Below, in pieces: positions 1-8,088 of a stretch of 64,000 nucleotides of DNA. The notes beneath the pieces were generated by a model. It saw only the letters and a list, made by a program, of their open reading frames with translations, did no database searches and had not been told where the DNA came from. Source of the stretch: Gammaproteobacteria bacterium HGW-Gammaproteobacteria-13 (lineage in GTDB: Bacteria > Pseudomonadota > Gammaproteobacteria > Pseudomonadales > Pseudomonadaceae); NCBI GenBank assembly GCA_002840155.1, contig PGZH01000012.1, positions 80,179-144,178 on the forward strand, given 5' to 3'. Positions within the stretch are counted from its first letter, which is position 1. Each line of letters opens with the position of its first letter. The position numbers and the translations under genes were made by a program.

Positions 1-486
1 CAAGCATCCATCCCGGTCTTCACCCGTCAGCTGAACAACCTGTCGACCATCCTCGGCATCGCCGCAGCCCACGCCGAAGAGAAGAAGATCGAGCAGAGCG
101 TATTTCTCAATGCGCGCCTGGCACCCGATATGTTCCCCCTGAGCCGCCAGGTGCAGATCGCCTGCGACGGCGCCAAGGCCGGCGCTGCGCTGCTGGCTGA
201 AGTGGAAGCACCGAGCCATGCCGACGAAACCAGCTTCGCCGAACTGCAAGCGCGCATCGCCAAGACCTTAAGCTTTCTGCAAGGCCTGAGCGCCGCGCAG
301 ATCGACGGCAGCGAAGCACGCACCGTAACCCTCAAGCGCCGCGACAAGGAAACCCACTTCCAGGGCCAAGCCTTCCTGCTTGATCACGTGCTGCCGAACT
401 TCTATTTCCACCTCACCACCGCCTACGCCATCCTGCGCCATAACGGCGTGAGCATCGGTAAGCGTGATTTCCTCGGCACTCGTTAA
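1..486 (+). CDS. DUF1993 family protein (5' truncated by window edge)
   Basis: The frame is open from base 1, beginning QASIPVFTRQLNNLS, and ends at a TAA at 484-486; the true start lies before the window. The visible 161 residues resemble the DUF1993 family, small helical cytoplasmic proteins of unknown biochemical role, related in fold to DinB-like helical bundles. Family-like stretches are the N-terminal FTRQL and the C-terminal FYFHLTTAYAILRHNGV segment followed by GKRDFLG. Only a few N-terminal residues are probably missing. No partner gene is visible in the window. Confidence 0.75.
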   Translation, partial: QASIPVFTRQLNNLSTILGIAAAHAEEKKIEQSVFLNARLAPDMFPLSRQVQIACDGAKAGAALLAEVEAPSHADETSFAELQARIAKTLSFLQGLSAAQIDGSEARTVTLKRRDKETHFQGQAFLLDHVLPNFYFHLTTAYAILRHNGVSIGKRDFLGTR

Positions 487-570
487 GCCCAGCAATACCT
501 ATTTGCTTGCAGAAGGTGATTATCCAGACGACACCAATCGCCCCATCAGCAGGCCGAGTGGAGTCGTTGT

Positions 571-788
571 GTAAGGGAGCGAGCCGCATGGATGCGGCGA
601 GAGGGCTGGGCGCCACCGCGATAAAGGGCTAGGGACGGCCCTTGTACGCCGGCCCCTGGAGCAATGATGGAGCGAGGGAACCCGACGAAGTCGGGCCGGA
701 TGCAAGGGGCAAGACCTTTTGCTTACTTTTGGCGGGGCCGGCCATCCGGGCGTTTGCCAAAAGTGAGCCGCCGTAAGGGCGGAACCGC
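571..788. repeat. dispersed Pseudomonas-type intergenic repeat
   Basis: This gene-free stretch between the DUF1993 gene and the hydrolase reads like an intergenic repeat I recall from many Pseudomonas genomes, with landmarks AAAGGGCTAGGGACGGCCC, GGAGCGAGGGAACCCGACG and AGCCGCCGTAAGGGCGGAAC. It contains an inverted repeat ACTTTTGGC (725-733) / GCCAAAAGT (756-764). ORFs crossing it are not convincing genes. That it is dispersed is from memory; only one copy is seen in this window. Confidence 0.6.
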
Positions 789-826
789 TAGTCAATTGGA
801 AATACATTGCGGCGGATGATCGCCGA

Positions 827-1816
827 TCATAATCGCGCCCACTGCCCATCGCCCCGATGGGCCTGTAGGTGCGGCAACACCGCCGCCAGCAAGGGTTCTT
901 TGAACGCTTCCTGAAAGCGATGGGCCAGACCGGGGATCAGTCTCAATTCGCTGTTTTTGATATGCGCCGCCACATGTACGCCGTGCATCACCGGCAGCAG
1001 CGGATCGGCCGTGCCATGCACCACCAGGGTTGGCACGCGCAGACGGTTAAGCAACTCGACCCGGCTCGGTTCCGCCAGAATCGCCAACAACTGCCGCTGC
1101 ACGCCTTCCGGGTTGAACGCCCGGTCGTAGGCAATCTGCGCCTGTTGCAGCAGTAACTGCCGGTCATCGCTGACCGTCGGGCTGCCCAGCGCCGCCAGTA
1201 GGTCGGCCTGCTGCTCTAGCGCTATCGCGCGGTTGGGCGCTTCACGTTTGGCCAGCAGACTCAGCAGCGCGCTGCTTGGCGCCGGCAGACCCTGAGCACC
1301 GGAGCTGGTCATGATCAAGGTCAGGCTCTGCACCCGCTCAGGTGCAAGGTCGGCCATATGCTGGGCAATCATCCCGCCCATGCTCGCGCCCAGCACATGC
1401 ACCTGATCCACCGCCAGGGCATCCAGCAGGCCCAGGGCGTCCTGCGCCATATCACGCAGGCCATAGGGCGCAGCCACCGACAGGCCGAGCCGATAACGCA
1501 GCGCTTCGTAGGTCAGATTGATTGCCGGCGCCGTGCCGGCCCAAGTGCTCAGGCCGACATCGCGGTTATCGAAACGAATTACCCGAAAGCCCTGCTGACA
1601 CAGGCGCGCCACCACTTCATCCGGCCAGTGGATCAGCTGTCCGCCCAAGCCCATCACCAGCAGCAGGGCCGGATCGCTGTCGCGGCCAATGCTCTGGTAC
1701 GCCAGACGTACCTCACCCACATCCGCCGTATGCGTCGGCACCTGAATATCACAACGCTGCGCCGCAAAAACCGGCAGGCCGCACAACAGTGCAGCGAGAA
1801 GAATCAACCCACGCAT
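827..1816 (-). CDS. exported alpha/beta-hydrolase
   Basis: A 329-residue alpha/beta-fold hydrolase, probably an esterase or lipase-like enzyme acting outside the cytoplasm. The start at 1816 gives a clean signal peptide (MRGLILLAALLCGLPVFAA); an upstream in-frame start would bury it behind 29 residues. The nucleophile elbow is GASMGG (family G-x-S-x-G). Later come HGTADPLLP, carrying the likely acid residue, and GLAHRF, carrying the likely catalytic His. The oxyanion-region MGLGGQ and the FDNRDVGLS stretch fit the epoxide-hydrolase/haloperoxidase-like branch. The substrate cannot be read from sequence. It is a single gene transcribed away from metE. Confidence 0.8.
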   Translation of the reverse strand: MRGLILLAALLCGLPVFAAQRCDIQVPTHTADVGEVRLAYQSIGRDSDPALLLVMGLGGQLIHWPDEVVARLCQQGFRVIRFDNRDVGLSTWAGTAPAINLTYEALRYRLGLSVAAPYGLRDMAQDALGLLDALAVDQVHVLGASMGGMIAQHMADLAPERVQSLTLIMTSSGAQGLPAPSSALLSLLAKREAPNRAIALEQQADLLAALGSPTVSDDRQLLLQQAQIAYDRAFNPEGVQRQLLAILAEPSRVELLNRLRVPTLVVHGTADPLLPVMHGVHVAAHIKNSELRLIPGLAHRFQEAFKEPLLAAVLPHLQAHRGDGQWARL

Positions 1817-1920
1817 AACATCACCCAGACCCGGGACAGCAGAACGCAGCACCCCATTAAGACGCGAGTGTGGTGATGTTTGTACGAGCGCGCTGCCACA
1901 CAAGCGTGACAGTTTGATGA

Positions 1921-1941
1921 AGGGAGACGAGCGGTCTCCCT
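1921..1941 (-). terminator. hairpin downstream of metE
   Basis: A perfect inverted repeat, AGGGAGAC / GTCTCCCT with a 5-nt loop, lies between the metE stop and the hydrolase start. It may be a secondary terminator for metE on the minus strand. No long T-run follows. Confidence 0.35.
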
Positions 1942-1963
1942 ATCACGACAAGAAGCGCCAACC

Positions 1964-2005
1964 AAAGCCCCTGCCACAGCTGATCAGAACCGAGGGAGGG
2001 GCTTT
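1964..2005 (-). terminator. possible metE terminator
   Basis: Arms AAAGCCCCT (1964-1972) and AGGGGCTTT (1997-2005) pair just past the metE stop. The loop is long (24 nt) and the T-run short, so this is a weak call. Confidence 0.35.
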
Positions 2006-2023
2006 AGCCGCGACAGAACGCTA

Positions 2024-4312
2024 TCAGGCCAGCTCGGTGCGCAACTGCCGTGCGGCAGACACCATATTGATCAACGCCGCCTCAGTCTCGGGCCAGGCGC
2101 GGGTTTTCAGGCCGCAGTCCGGGTTGACCCACAGGCGTTCGGCGGGAATACGCTGGGCGGCCTTGCGCAGCAATTTGACCATCTCGCTGCTGTCCGGCAC
2201 CCGTGGCGAGTGGATGTCATAGACGCCGGGGCCAATATCGTTGGGGTAGTCGAAGCGCTCGAAGGCTTCCAGCAGCTCCATGTCCGAGCGTGAGGTCTCG
2301 ATGGTGATCACGTCGGCATCCATGGCGGCGATGGACTCGATCACATCGTTGAACTCGCTGTAGCACATATGGGTGTGGATCTGCGTCTCGTCGCGCACAC
2401 CCGAGGCGCACAGGCGGAACGCCTCAGTGGCCCAATTGAGGTAGCCCTGCCACTGCGCCTGACGCAGCGGCAAACCTTCACGGAAGGCGGCTTCGTCGAT
2501 CTGGATGATCTTGATGCCGGCCGTTTCCAGGTCCACCACCTCGTCACGAATTGCCAGGGCCAACTGCCGCGCCTGCTGCTCGCGGGAAATATCGTCACGC
2601 GGGAAAGACCACATCAGCATGGTCACCGGGCCGGTCAGCATGCCCTTCATCACCTTCTTGGTGAGGGTTTGCGCATAACCGATCCAGGCCACGGTCATGG
2701 CTTTCGGCCGGCTCAGGTCGCCATAGATCAGCGCCGGCTTGACGCAACGCGAGCCGTAGCTCTGCACCCAACCGAAACGGGTAAAGGCATAGCCATCGAG
2801 CTGCTCGGCGAAATACTCAACCATATCGTTGCGCTCGGCCTCACCGTGCACCAGCACATCCAGGCCGAGGTTTTCCTGCACCTCGACGGCGTGGCGAATC
2901 TCGCTGTGCATGGCCTCGGTGTAGTCCGCCGCAGACAGTTTGCCGGCCTTGAACGCCTGGCGCGCCAGACGGATCGACGCAGTCTGCGGAAACGAGCCGA
3001 TGGTCGTGGTCGGGAACGCAGGCAACTGCAGGCGCGCACGCTGCTGCTCGATGCGCGTGGCAAATGGCGACTGGCGCTGGCTGTCGGCAGCGCTAATGGC
3101 CGCCAGACGCGCCTGCACCGCCGGTTTATGGATGCGTGGTGATTGCGCGCGGCTGGCCTGCACGGCTTGGCTTGCCGCCAGTGCGGCCTGCACCTGGGCG
3201 TTCTGCGGGTCATTCAGGGCGGTGGTCAGCAGTGCGACCTCCTCACACTTCTGCACAGCAAAGGCCAGCCAGTTTTTCAGCTCGGCATCCAGCTGGTCTT
3301 CGCGGTTCAGGTCGACCGGGCTGTGCAACAGCGAGCAGCTTGGCGCTACCCACAGGCGCTCGCCCAAGCGTTCTTGAGCCTGCTGCAGAATCTGCAGAAC
3401 CGGCTGCAGATCAGTGCGCCAGACGTTGCGGCCATTGACCACACCCAGCGACAACACCTTGTAGGCCGGCAAACGGTCGAGAATGGTCGGGAACTGCTCG
3501 GGCGCACGCACCAGGTCGATATGCAGGCCATCCACCGGCAGGCTGGCGGCTAGGCCGAGGTTGTCTTCCAGGCCGGCGAAATAGGTGGCGATCAGCTTCT
3601 TGCCGGGCTCGCGCTGCAGCAGGTTGTAGGCACGTTCGAAAGCATTCTTCCAGGCTTGCGGCAGGTCCAGCACCAGAATCGGCTCATCAATCTGCACCCA
3701 CTCCACACCCTGAGCGGCCAGGCGCTGGAGGATTTCGCCGTAGACCGGCAGCAGCCGCTCAAGCAAATCGAGCTTATCGAAATCGCTACCCTTGGCTTTG
3801 CCCAGCCACAGATAGGTCAGCGGGCCAATCAGCACCGGTTTGACCCGGTGGCCCAGGGCGTGGGCTTCTTCGACTTCCTCGAACAGCTGCTCCCAGCTCA
3901 GCTGGAACTGCTGATCGGCGGTAAATTCGGGGACCAGGTAGTGGTAGTTGGTATCAAACCACTTGGTCATCTCCTGGGCATGGGCACCGCCGCAGCAGCT
4001 ATTACTGACACCGCGCGCCATGCCAAACAGGGTATCCAGGGTCGATTTGCCATCTGCCGGGCGAAAGCGCTCGGGGATCACGCCGAAGCTCAGCGAGTGC
4101 GTCAGCACCTGGTCGTACCAGGCGAAGTCACCGACGGGTAGCAGATCAATGCCGGCGTCCTTCTGTAGCTGCCAGTGGGCGGCGCGCAGCTCGCGGCCCA
4201 CCGCTTGCAGGCCGGCTTGATCCAGCTCGCCTTTCCAGTAGGCCTCCAGGGCTTTTTTCAGTTCACGGTCGCGACCGATACGCGGAAAACCAAGGGAATG
4301 GGACAGGGCCAT
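2024..4312 (-). CDS. metE: cobalamin-independent methionine synthase
   Basis: MetE transfers the methyl group of 5-methyltetrahydropteroyl-triglutamate to homocysteine in the cytoplasm, the last step of methionine synthesis, without vitamin B12. The 762 residues match the family length, with duplicated barrels. The protein begins [19 protein letters not shown], a typical MetE start. The zinc site is visible as His648 and Cys650 in [10 protein letters not shown], an acidic residue near 672 (TIETSRSD) and Cys733 in NPDCGLKTR. It is transcribed divergently from the metR-like gene across a 200-bp shared region holding a LysR-type palindrome. This supports MetR activation in response to homocysteine, as known in enterics. 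Confidence 0.97.
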   Translation of the reverse strand: MALSHSLGFPRIGRDRELKKALEAYWKGELDQAGLQAVGRELRAAHWQLQKDAGIDLLPVGDFAWYDQVLTHSLSFGVIPERFRPADGKSTLDTLFGMARGVSNSCCGGAHAQEMTKWFDTNYHYLVPEFTADQQFQLSWEQLFEEVEEAHALGHRVKPVLIGPLTYLWLGKAKGSDFDKLDLLERLLPVYGEILQRLAAQGVEWVQIDEPILVLDLPQAWKNAFERAYNLLQREPGKKLIATYFAGLEDNLGLAASLPVDGLHIDLVRAPEQFPTILDRLPAYKVLSLGVVNGRNVWRTDLQPVLQILQQAQERLGERLWVAPSCSLLHSPVDLNREDQLDAELKNWLAFAVQKCEEVALLTTALNDPQNAQVQAALAASQAVQASRAQSPRIHKPAVQARLAAISAADSQRQSPFATRIEQQRARLQLPAFPTTTIGSFPQTASIRLARQAFKAGKLSAADYTEAMHSEIRHAVEVQENLGLDVLVHGEAERNDMVEYFAEQLDGYAFTRFGWVQSYGSRCVKPALIYGDLSRPKAMTVAWIGYAQTLTKKVMKGMLTGPVTMLMWSFPRDDISREQQARQLALAIRDEVVDLETAGIKIIQIDEAAFREGLPLRQAQWQGYLNWATEAFRLCASGVRDETQIHTHMCYSEFNDVIESIAAMDADVITIETSRSDMELLEAFERFDYPNDIGPGVYDIHSPRVPDSSEMVKLLRKAAQRIPAERLWVNPDCGLKTRAWPETEAALINMVSAARQLRTELA

Positions 4313-4369
4313 GTCAGAACGCTCCAGCAGATCAATAAGATGCTGGCTATTCTCGGCACCCCGCCTAAG

Positions 4370-4382
4370 TGAGACAAACTCA
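4370..4382. promoter_or_regulatory. candidate MetR operator
   Basis: TGAG-ACAAA-CTCA is a perfect 4-bp-arm palindrome with the LysR T-N11-A layout, 58 bp upstream of the metE start in the metE/metR divergent region. It resembles the enteric MetR consensus TGAA-N5-TTCA with one change per arm. The role is inferred from position and symmetry. Confidence 0.45.
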
Positions 4383-4414
4383 ATCTATTCGCCTTGATCT
4401 ATAGTTTTATTCAT

Positions 4415-4493
4415 GTAGGGTGGATGGCGCTTTATCCATCCACCACCGCCTGTGTTTGCCAATGGTGGATGAAAACCGCGTCATCCACCCTAC
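4415..4493. repeat. inverted GTAGGGTGGATG repeat in metR leader
   Basis: GTAGGGTGGATG (4415-4426) and CATCCACCCTAC (4482-4493) are perfect inverted arms enclosing a second copy-like palindrome (TGGATGGCGC / TATCCATCCACC). Short GTAGGGTGGATG palindromes are, from memory, common dispersed elements in Pseudomonas. This one lies directly before the metR start, so the metR transcript may carry the hairpin if transcription starts upstream of it. Confidence 0.55.
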
Positions 4494-4512
4494 CCTCCCG
4501 CCGAGGCCCACC

Positions 4513-5433
4513 ATGCTCGAATTGCGCCACCTGAAAACCCTGCACGCCCTGCGCGAAAGTGAAAGCCTGGTGGACGCCGCCGAGCGCCTGCACCTGACCC
4601 AATCGGCGCTGTCGCATCAGTTCAAGGAGCTGGAAGAGCGCCTGGGCATGCCGCTATTCGTGCGCAAGACCAAGCCGGTGCGCTTTACCAGCGCCGGCCT
4701 GCGCCTGCTGCAGCTGTCCGACACGGTATTGCCGCTGCTGCGCGGTGCAGAACGCGACCTGGCGCGCCTGGCCGGCGGCACCGCCGGACGCCTGCATATG
4801 GCCATCGAGTGCCACAGCTGCTTTCAGTGGTTGATGCCGACCATCGACCAGTTCCGCGATGCCTGGCCGGAAGTGGAGCTGGACCTGGCCTCGGGCTTCT
4901 CCTTCGCCCCGCTGCCGGCGCTGGCGCGCGGTGATCTGGATCTGGTAGTGACCAGCGACCCATTGGAGCTGGCCGGTATTACCTATGTGCCACTGTTTAC
5001 CTACGAAGCCATGCTCGCCGTGGCCAACCAGCATCCGCTGGCCAGCAAACCGTGCATCAAGCCGCAGGACCTGGCCACGGAAACCCTGATCACCTACCCG
5101 GTGGAGCGTGATCGCCTGGATATCTTCACCCGCTTTCTCGAACCGGCGGATGTCGAGCCGGCCCAGGTACGCACCTCCGAGCTGACGGTGATGATGATGC
5201 AGCTGGTGGCCAGCGGCCGTGGTGTGTGCGGCCTGCCCAACTGGGCGCTGCACGAATACAGCTCGCGCGGCTACGTGACCGCCAAACGCCTGGGCGACAA
5301 GGGGCTGTTCGCCACCCTGTATGCCGGCATCCGCACCGATATGCTGGATGCGCCGTTTATGCGCGACTTCCTGCTGACCGCCAAGGACACCTCCTTCGCC
5401 AATCTGGAAGGCGTCAGCGTGGCACGCGGCTAA
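4513..5433 (+). CDS. metR: LysR-family regulator, probable MetR
   Basis: A 306-residue LysR-type activator. The start at 4513 (MLELRHLKTLHALRES) places the winged helix-turn-helix at the N terminus as the family requires (helices around residues 15-45, with DAAERLHLTQSALSHQ). The remainder is a periplasmic-binding-protein-like effector domain that in MetR binds homocysteine. Its divergent position next to metE is the main reason for the MetR call. It likely activates metE and controls itself. A dispersed inverted repeat sits immediately 5' of the start, which is unusual for an autoregulated leader. Confidence 0.88.
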   Translation: MLELRHLKTLHALRESESLVDAAERLHLTQSALSHQFKELEERLGMPLFVRKTKPVRFTSAGLRLLQLSDTVLPLLRGAERDLARLAGGTAGRLHMAIECHSCFQWLMPTIDQFRDAWPEVELDLASGFSFAPLPALARGDLDLVVTSDPLELAGITYVPLFTYEAMLAVANQHPLASKPCIKPQDLATETLITYPVERDRLDIFTRFLEPADVEPAQVRTSELTVMMMQLVASGRGVCGLPNWALHEYSSRGYVTAKRLGDKGLFATLYAGIRTDMLDAPFMRDFLLTAKDTSFANLEGVSVARG

Positions 5434-5469
5434 GCTTGGATAACCCGCCGCCTGAATATCGAGCACTGC

Positions 5470-6234
5470 ATGCGCCGTTTGCTCACCGCCCTGCTGGTTT
5501 GTGTCGGCTTCTGCCAGCCCGCACAGAGTCAGGAACAGATCCGCATCGCCATCGGCGAATGGCCACCCTTTATCGGTGAGGCGCTGCCGCACTATGGCGT
5601 GGTGCCGCAGCTGCTCAACGAAGCGTTCGCCACCCAGGGCGTCAGCGTGGAATACGGCTTCTTCCCCTGGAAGCGCGCCTACACGGAGGTCAAGCAAGGG
5701 CGCTGGCAGGCCTCGGCCATCTGGGGCCGCACGCCGGAACGCGAGGCCGATTGCCTGTTCTCTGCTGTGGTGTACAGCGATGAGGTGGTGCTGTTCTACC
5801 GCCGCGACAAGCCCATCAACTGGGACGGTAGCCTGACCGGGGCCGAGCAGCTCAACGGCCTGCGCATCGGCATTCCGCTCGGTTCGGCGAAGATGCCCGT
5901 GCTGGAACAAGCCGAGCAGCGCGGCTGGGTGCAGTACGAAGCCAGCGGTGATGAACTGATCAACCTGCGCAAGCTGGCCGCCGGGCGCATCGATGCAGTG
6001 GATATCGTCAAAGGCTCAGGCAGCTATGTGCTCAACCAGCTCAGCGCCAAGGAGCGCGCCCGCCTGACCACCACGCCAGCCTATGAAACCTGGGACTACC
6101 ACCTGATCTTCTCCCGCCAGTTGCCCGAGAGTGAACGCCTGCAGCAACTGTTCGATCAGGGCCTGCGGGAACTCAAGGACAGCGGCCGTTACGCGCAAAT
6201 CTGGCAGCAGTTCAACGCCCCCGCCGCCCCCTGA
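5470..6234 (+). CDS. periplasmic solute-binding protein (SBP family 3)
   Basis: A 254-residue protein with a Sec signal peptide (MRRLLTALLVCVGFCQPAQSQ) followed by a two-lobe family 3 extracellular solute-binding domain (EQIRIAIGEWPPFIG, then LRIGIPLGSAKM as the second-lobe entry, ending YAQIWQQF). These proteins bind amino acids or similar small solutes in the periplasm. No ABC permease or ATPase lies beside it, so it may work with a distant transporter or act as a sensor-like orphan. It starts 36 bp after metR and may be co-transcribed with it, but a functional link is not evident. Confidence 0.8.
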   Translation: MRRLLTALLVCVGFCQPAQSQEQIRIAIGEWPPFIGEALPHYGVVPQLLNEAFATQGVSVEYGFFPWKRAYTEVKQGRWQASAIWGRTPEREADCLFSAVVYSDEVVLFYRRDKPINWDGSLTGAEQLNGLRIGIPLGSAKMPVLEQAEQRGWVQYEASGDELINLRKLAAGRIDAVDIVKGSGSYVLNQLSAKERARLTTTPAYETWDYHLIFSRQLPESERLQQLFDQGLRELKDSGRYAQIWQQFNAPAAP

Positions 6235-6292
6235 TCGCCCTTTCGCACCAAGCCACGGCAAAGCCTGTTACAACTGCCGGCTTGCTCCAGCG

Positions 6293-6323
6293 TGACCAAC
6301 AGTCATAGCATGACCGCCGGTCA
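6293..6323. promoter_or_regulatory. tandem palindromic operator candidate for the TetR regulator
   Basis: Two TGAC-N5-GTCA palindromes, TGACCAACAGTCA (6293-6305) and TGACCGCCGGTCA (6311-6323), lie exactly 18 bp apart, 20 bp before the tetR start. The second is palindromic over 6-bp arms. Position and symmetry suggest an autoregulatory TetR-dimer site pair controlling the efflux operon. Confidence 0.6.
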
Positions 6324-6342
6324 CAACTTCCGATAAATACCC

Positions 6343-6999
6343 ATGCGCTACCAAGACCAACTCTTCGAACAACGTGAGAACGCCCTCCTAGACGCGGCCC
6401 GCCAGCTGTTTGCCGAGCAGCCCTGGGATCGCGTGACTATTGCCGAAGTGGCGATTGCCGCCGGTATCGGCAAAGGCACGGTGTACAAGCACTTCCCCAG
6501 CAAGGAAGCGCTGTATGCGCGCCTAGTGCTTGATCTGAGCCGCGCCAACCTGCTGGAACTGCGCCAGCTGCATGCCGCCAGCCCTGCGCAGGACGCCATG
6601 CGCCGGGTGATCCACCGCGCCTTTGAGCAGATGCTGGCCAACCCGATCCAGGCGCAGCTGTGTTTGCACTGTGACCGTCCAGAGTTTCAGGAGCGCCTGG
6701 AAACCCCATACCGTCAGCAGTTCCTCGATATGGAGCACGAATTCCAACTGTTCTTCAGCGACATGCTCGGCGTAGCCCTGAACAACCAGGCGCTGAGCCA
6801 GGCCGACTGCCAAAACCTGCTGTGGGGCGTCGAAGCCTGCGTCAACGGGGTGATGGCACGTATCGCCTCTGGTGGCTTTGCCCACTGGGCCGAGCCAATT
6901 GCCCTGGATGAGTATTTCGCCCGCGTCACCGATTTCATCATTGCCGGCCTGCGTACCCAGGCCGCCGAACTGCTTGCTCAACCCCATTGCCACGAGTAG
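6343..6999 (+). CDS. TetR-family repressor of efflux operon
   Basis: A 218-residue TetR-type regulator. The N-terminal DNA-binding domain shows the family signature: LLDAARQLFAEQPWDRVTIAEVAIAAGIGK then GTVYKHFPSKEALY, with recognition helix at about residues 39-48. The C-terminal half (from residue ~70) is the ligand-binding and dimer domain and carries two close cysteines (LCLHCDRPEF). It stops 5 bp before the membrane-fusion gene, so it heads a tetR-MFP-RND operon. It probably represses the operon until a toxic compound binds. A pair of palindromes directly upstream is the likely operator. Confidence 0.88.
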   Translation: MRYQDQLFEQRENALLDAARQLFAEQPWDRVTIAEVAIAAGIGKGTVYKHFPSKEALYARLVLDLSRANLLELRQLHAASPAQDAMRRVIHRAFEQMLANPIQAQLCLHCDRPEFQERLETPYRQQFLDMEHEFQLFFSDMLGVALNNQALSQADCQNLLWGVEACVNGVMARIASGGFAHWAEPIALDEYFARVTDFIIAGLRTQAAELLAQPHCHE

Positions 7000-7004
7000 C
7001 CACC

Positions 7005-8087
7005 ATGTTCAGTCAGTTGTCCAAACGCCCCTGGTTGATCGCCATCGCCATCAGTCTGCTGCTCGTGCTCTGGCTGATCAGCGGTTCGAGTTTCAAGGCG
7101 CAGGAAACCGCCACGGCCGATGCGCCGACAGAGAAACAGGGCCTGACCAAGGTTGAAGTGCAGTGGCTGGAAGCCAGCCCGATGCAGCGCCAGCACGTGG
7201 TGCAGGGGCAGATCGAAGCCTGGCGCCGGGTCGAGCTGCGCTCGCAGATCAGCGGCACGGTGACGCGCCTGGATCAGGACAAAGGCAACCCGGTCAAACA
7301 AGGTCAGCTACTGCTCAGCCTGTCCACTGACAACCGCCCGGCCCAGGTGGCCAAGGGTGAGGCCGATGTACGCCAGCGCGCTGCCGATGCCAGCGCCGCC
7401 GAACGCTTGCGCGAGCGCAACCTGGTTTCCACCAACGAACTGATCCGTCTGCAGAGCGAACTGGCCAAGGCCCGCGCCGAACTCGACCTGGCGCGCATTC
7501 AGCTGGGCAACACGCAGATCAGTGCACCGTTTGCCGGGGTGTATGACGAGCGCATGGTCGAGCTGGGCGATTTCGTCCAGCCCGGGCAAAGCCTGCTGAC
7601 CCTGGTGGACATCAGCCAGCTCAAGGTCAGTGCACAGATTGCCCAGCAGGAAGTCACCCAACTCAAGCTGGGCCAGCCAGTTAAGGTCGAACTGCTCGAC
7701 GGCCGCGAATTACAGGGCGAGCTGCACTTTATCGCCGCCGCCGCCGATCCGGGCTCGCGCAGCTTCCGCATCGAGGTCAAGGTCGATAACCCGCAGGCCC
7801 TGCGCCTAGCGGGTGCCAGCGCAACCCTGCATGTACAGACCGGTGAAGCCTTGGCTCATCGCCTGTCGCCTGCCCTGCTCAGCCTGGATAAAGCCGGGCG
7901 GCATGGCGTCAAGTGGGTCAACGAGCAGCAACAAGTGCAGTTCACGCCCGTGCAGCTGATCAGCGTCGACAACCAGGGCGCCTGGGTCAGCGGCCTGCCA
8001 AACAAGGTCGCCTTGATCACCCTCGGCCAGGGCTTTGTCGAGCCGGGCCAGCAGGTGATCAGCCAGCTGGCCAAAGGGGGTAGCTGA
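7005..8087 (+). CDS. RND efflux periplasmic adaptor (membrane fusion protein)
   Basis: A 360-residue HlyD/AcrA-type adaptor that bridges the inner-membrane RND pump and an outer-membrane channel. One N-terminal transmembrane anchor (about residues 9-27, LIAIAISLLLVLWLI) leads into a lipoyl half-domain (VELRSQISGTVTRL), a short helical hairpin (residues ~115-165) and the second lipoyl half (ISAPFAGVYDERMVELGDFV), then a beta-barrel. ATG at 7005 is chosen; an earlier in-frame TTG would overlap tetR. The RND gene follows after 1 bp, indicating translational coupling. Confidence 0.9.
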   Translation: MFSQLSKRPWLIAIAISLLLVLWLISGSSFKAQETATADAPTEKQGLTKVEVQWLEASPMQRQHVVQGQIEAWRRVELRSQISGTVTRLDQDKGNPVKQGQLLLSLSTDNRPAQVAKGEADVRQRAADASAAERLRERNLVSTNELIRLQSELAKARAELDLARIQLGNTQISAPFAGVYDERMVELGDFVQPGQSLLTLVDISQLKVSAQIAQQEVTQLKLGQPVKVELLDGRELQGELHFIAAAADPGSRSFRIEVKVDNPQALRLAGASATLHVQTGEALAHRLSPALLSLDKAGRHGVKWVNEQQQVQFTPVQLISVDNQGAWVSGLPNKVALITLGQGFVEPGQQVISQLAKGGS

Positions 8088-8088
8088 T

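Noticed and set aside
4654-5910. 418-residue antisense ORF across metR and the solute-binding gene
   Set aside because: It spans two well-supported genes on the other strand and is rich in shadow-type residues.
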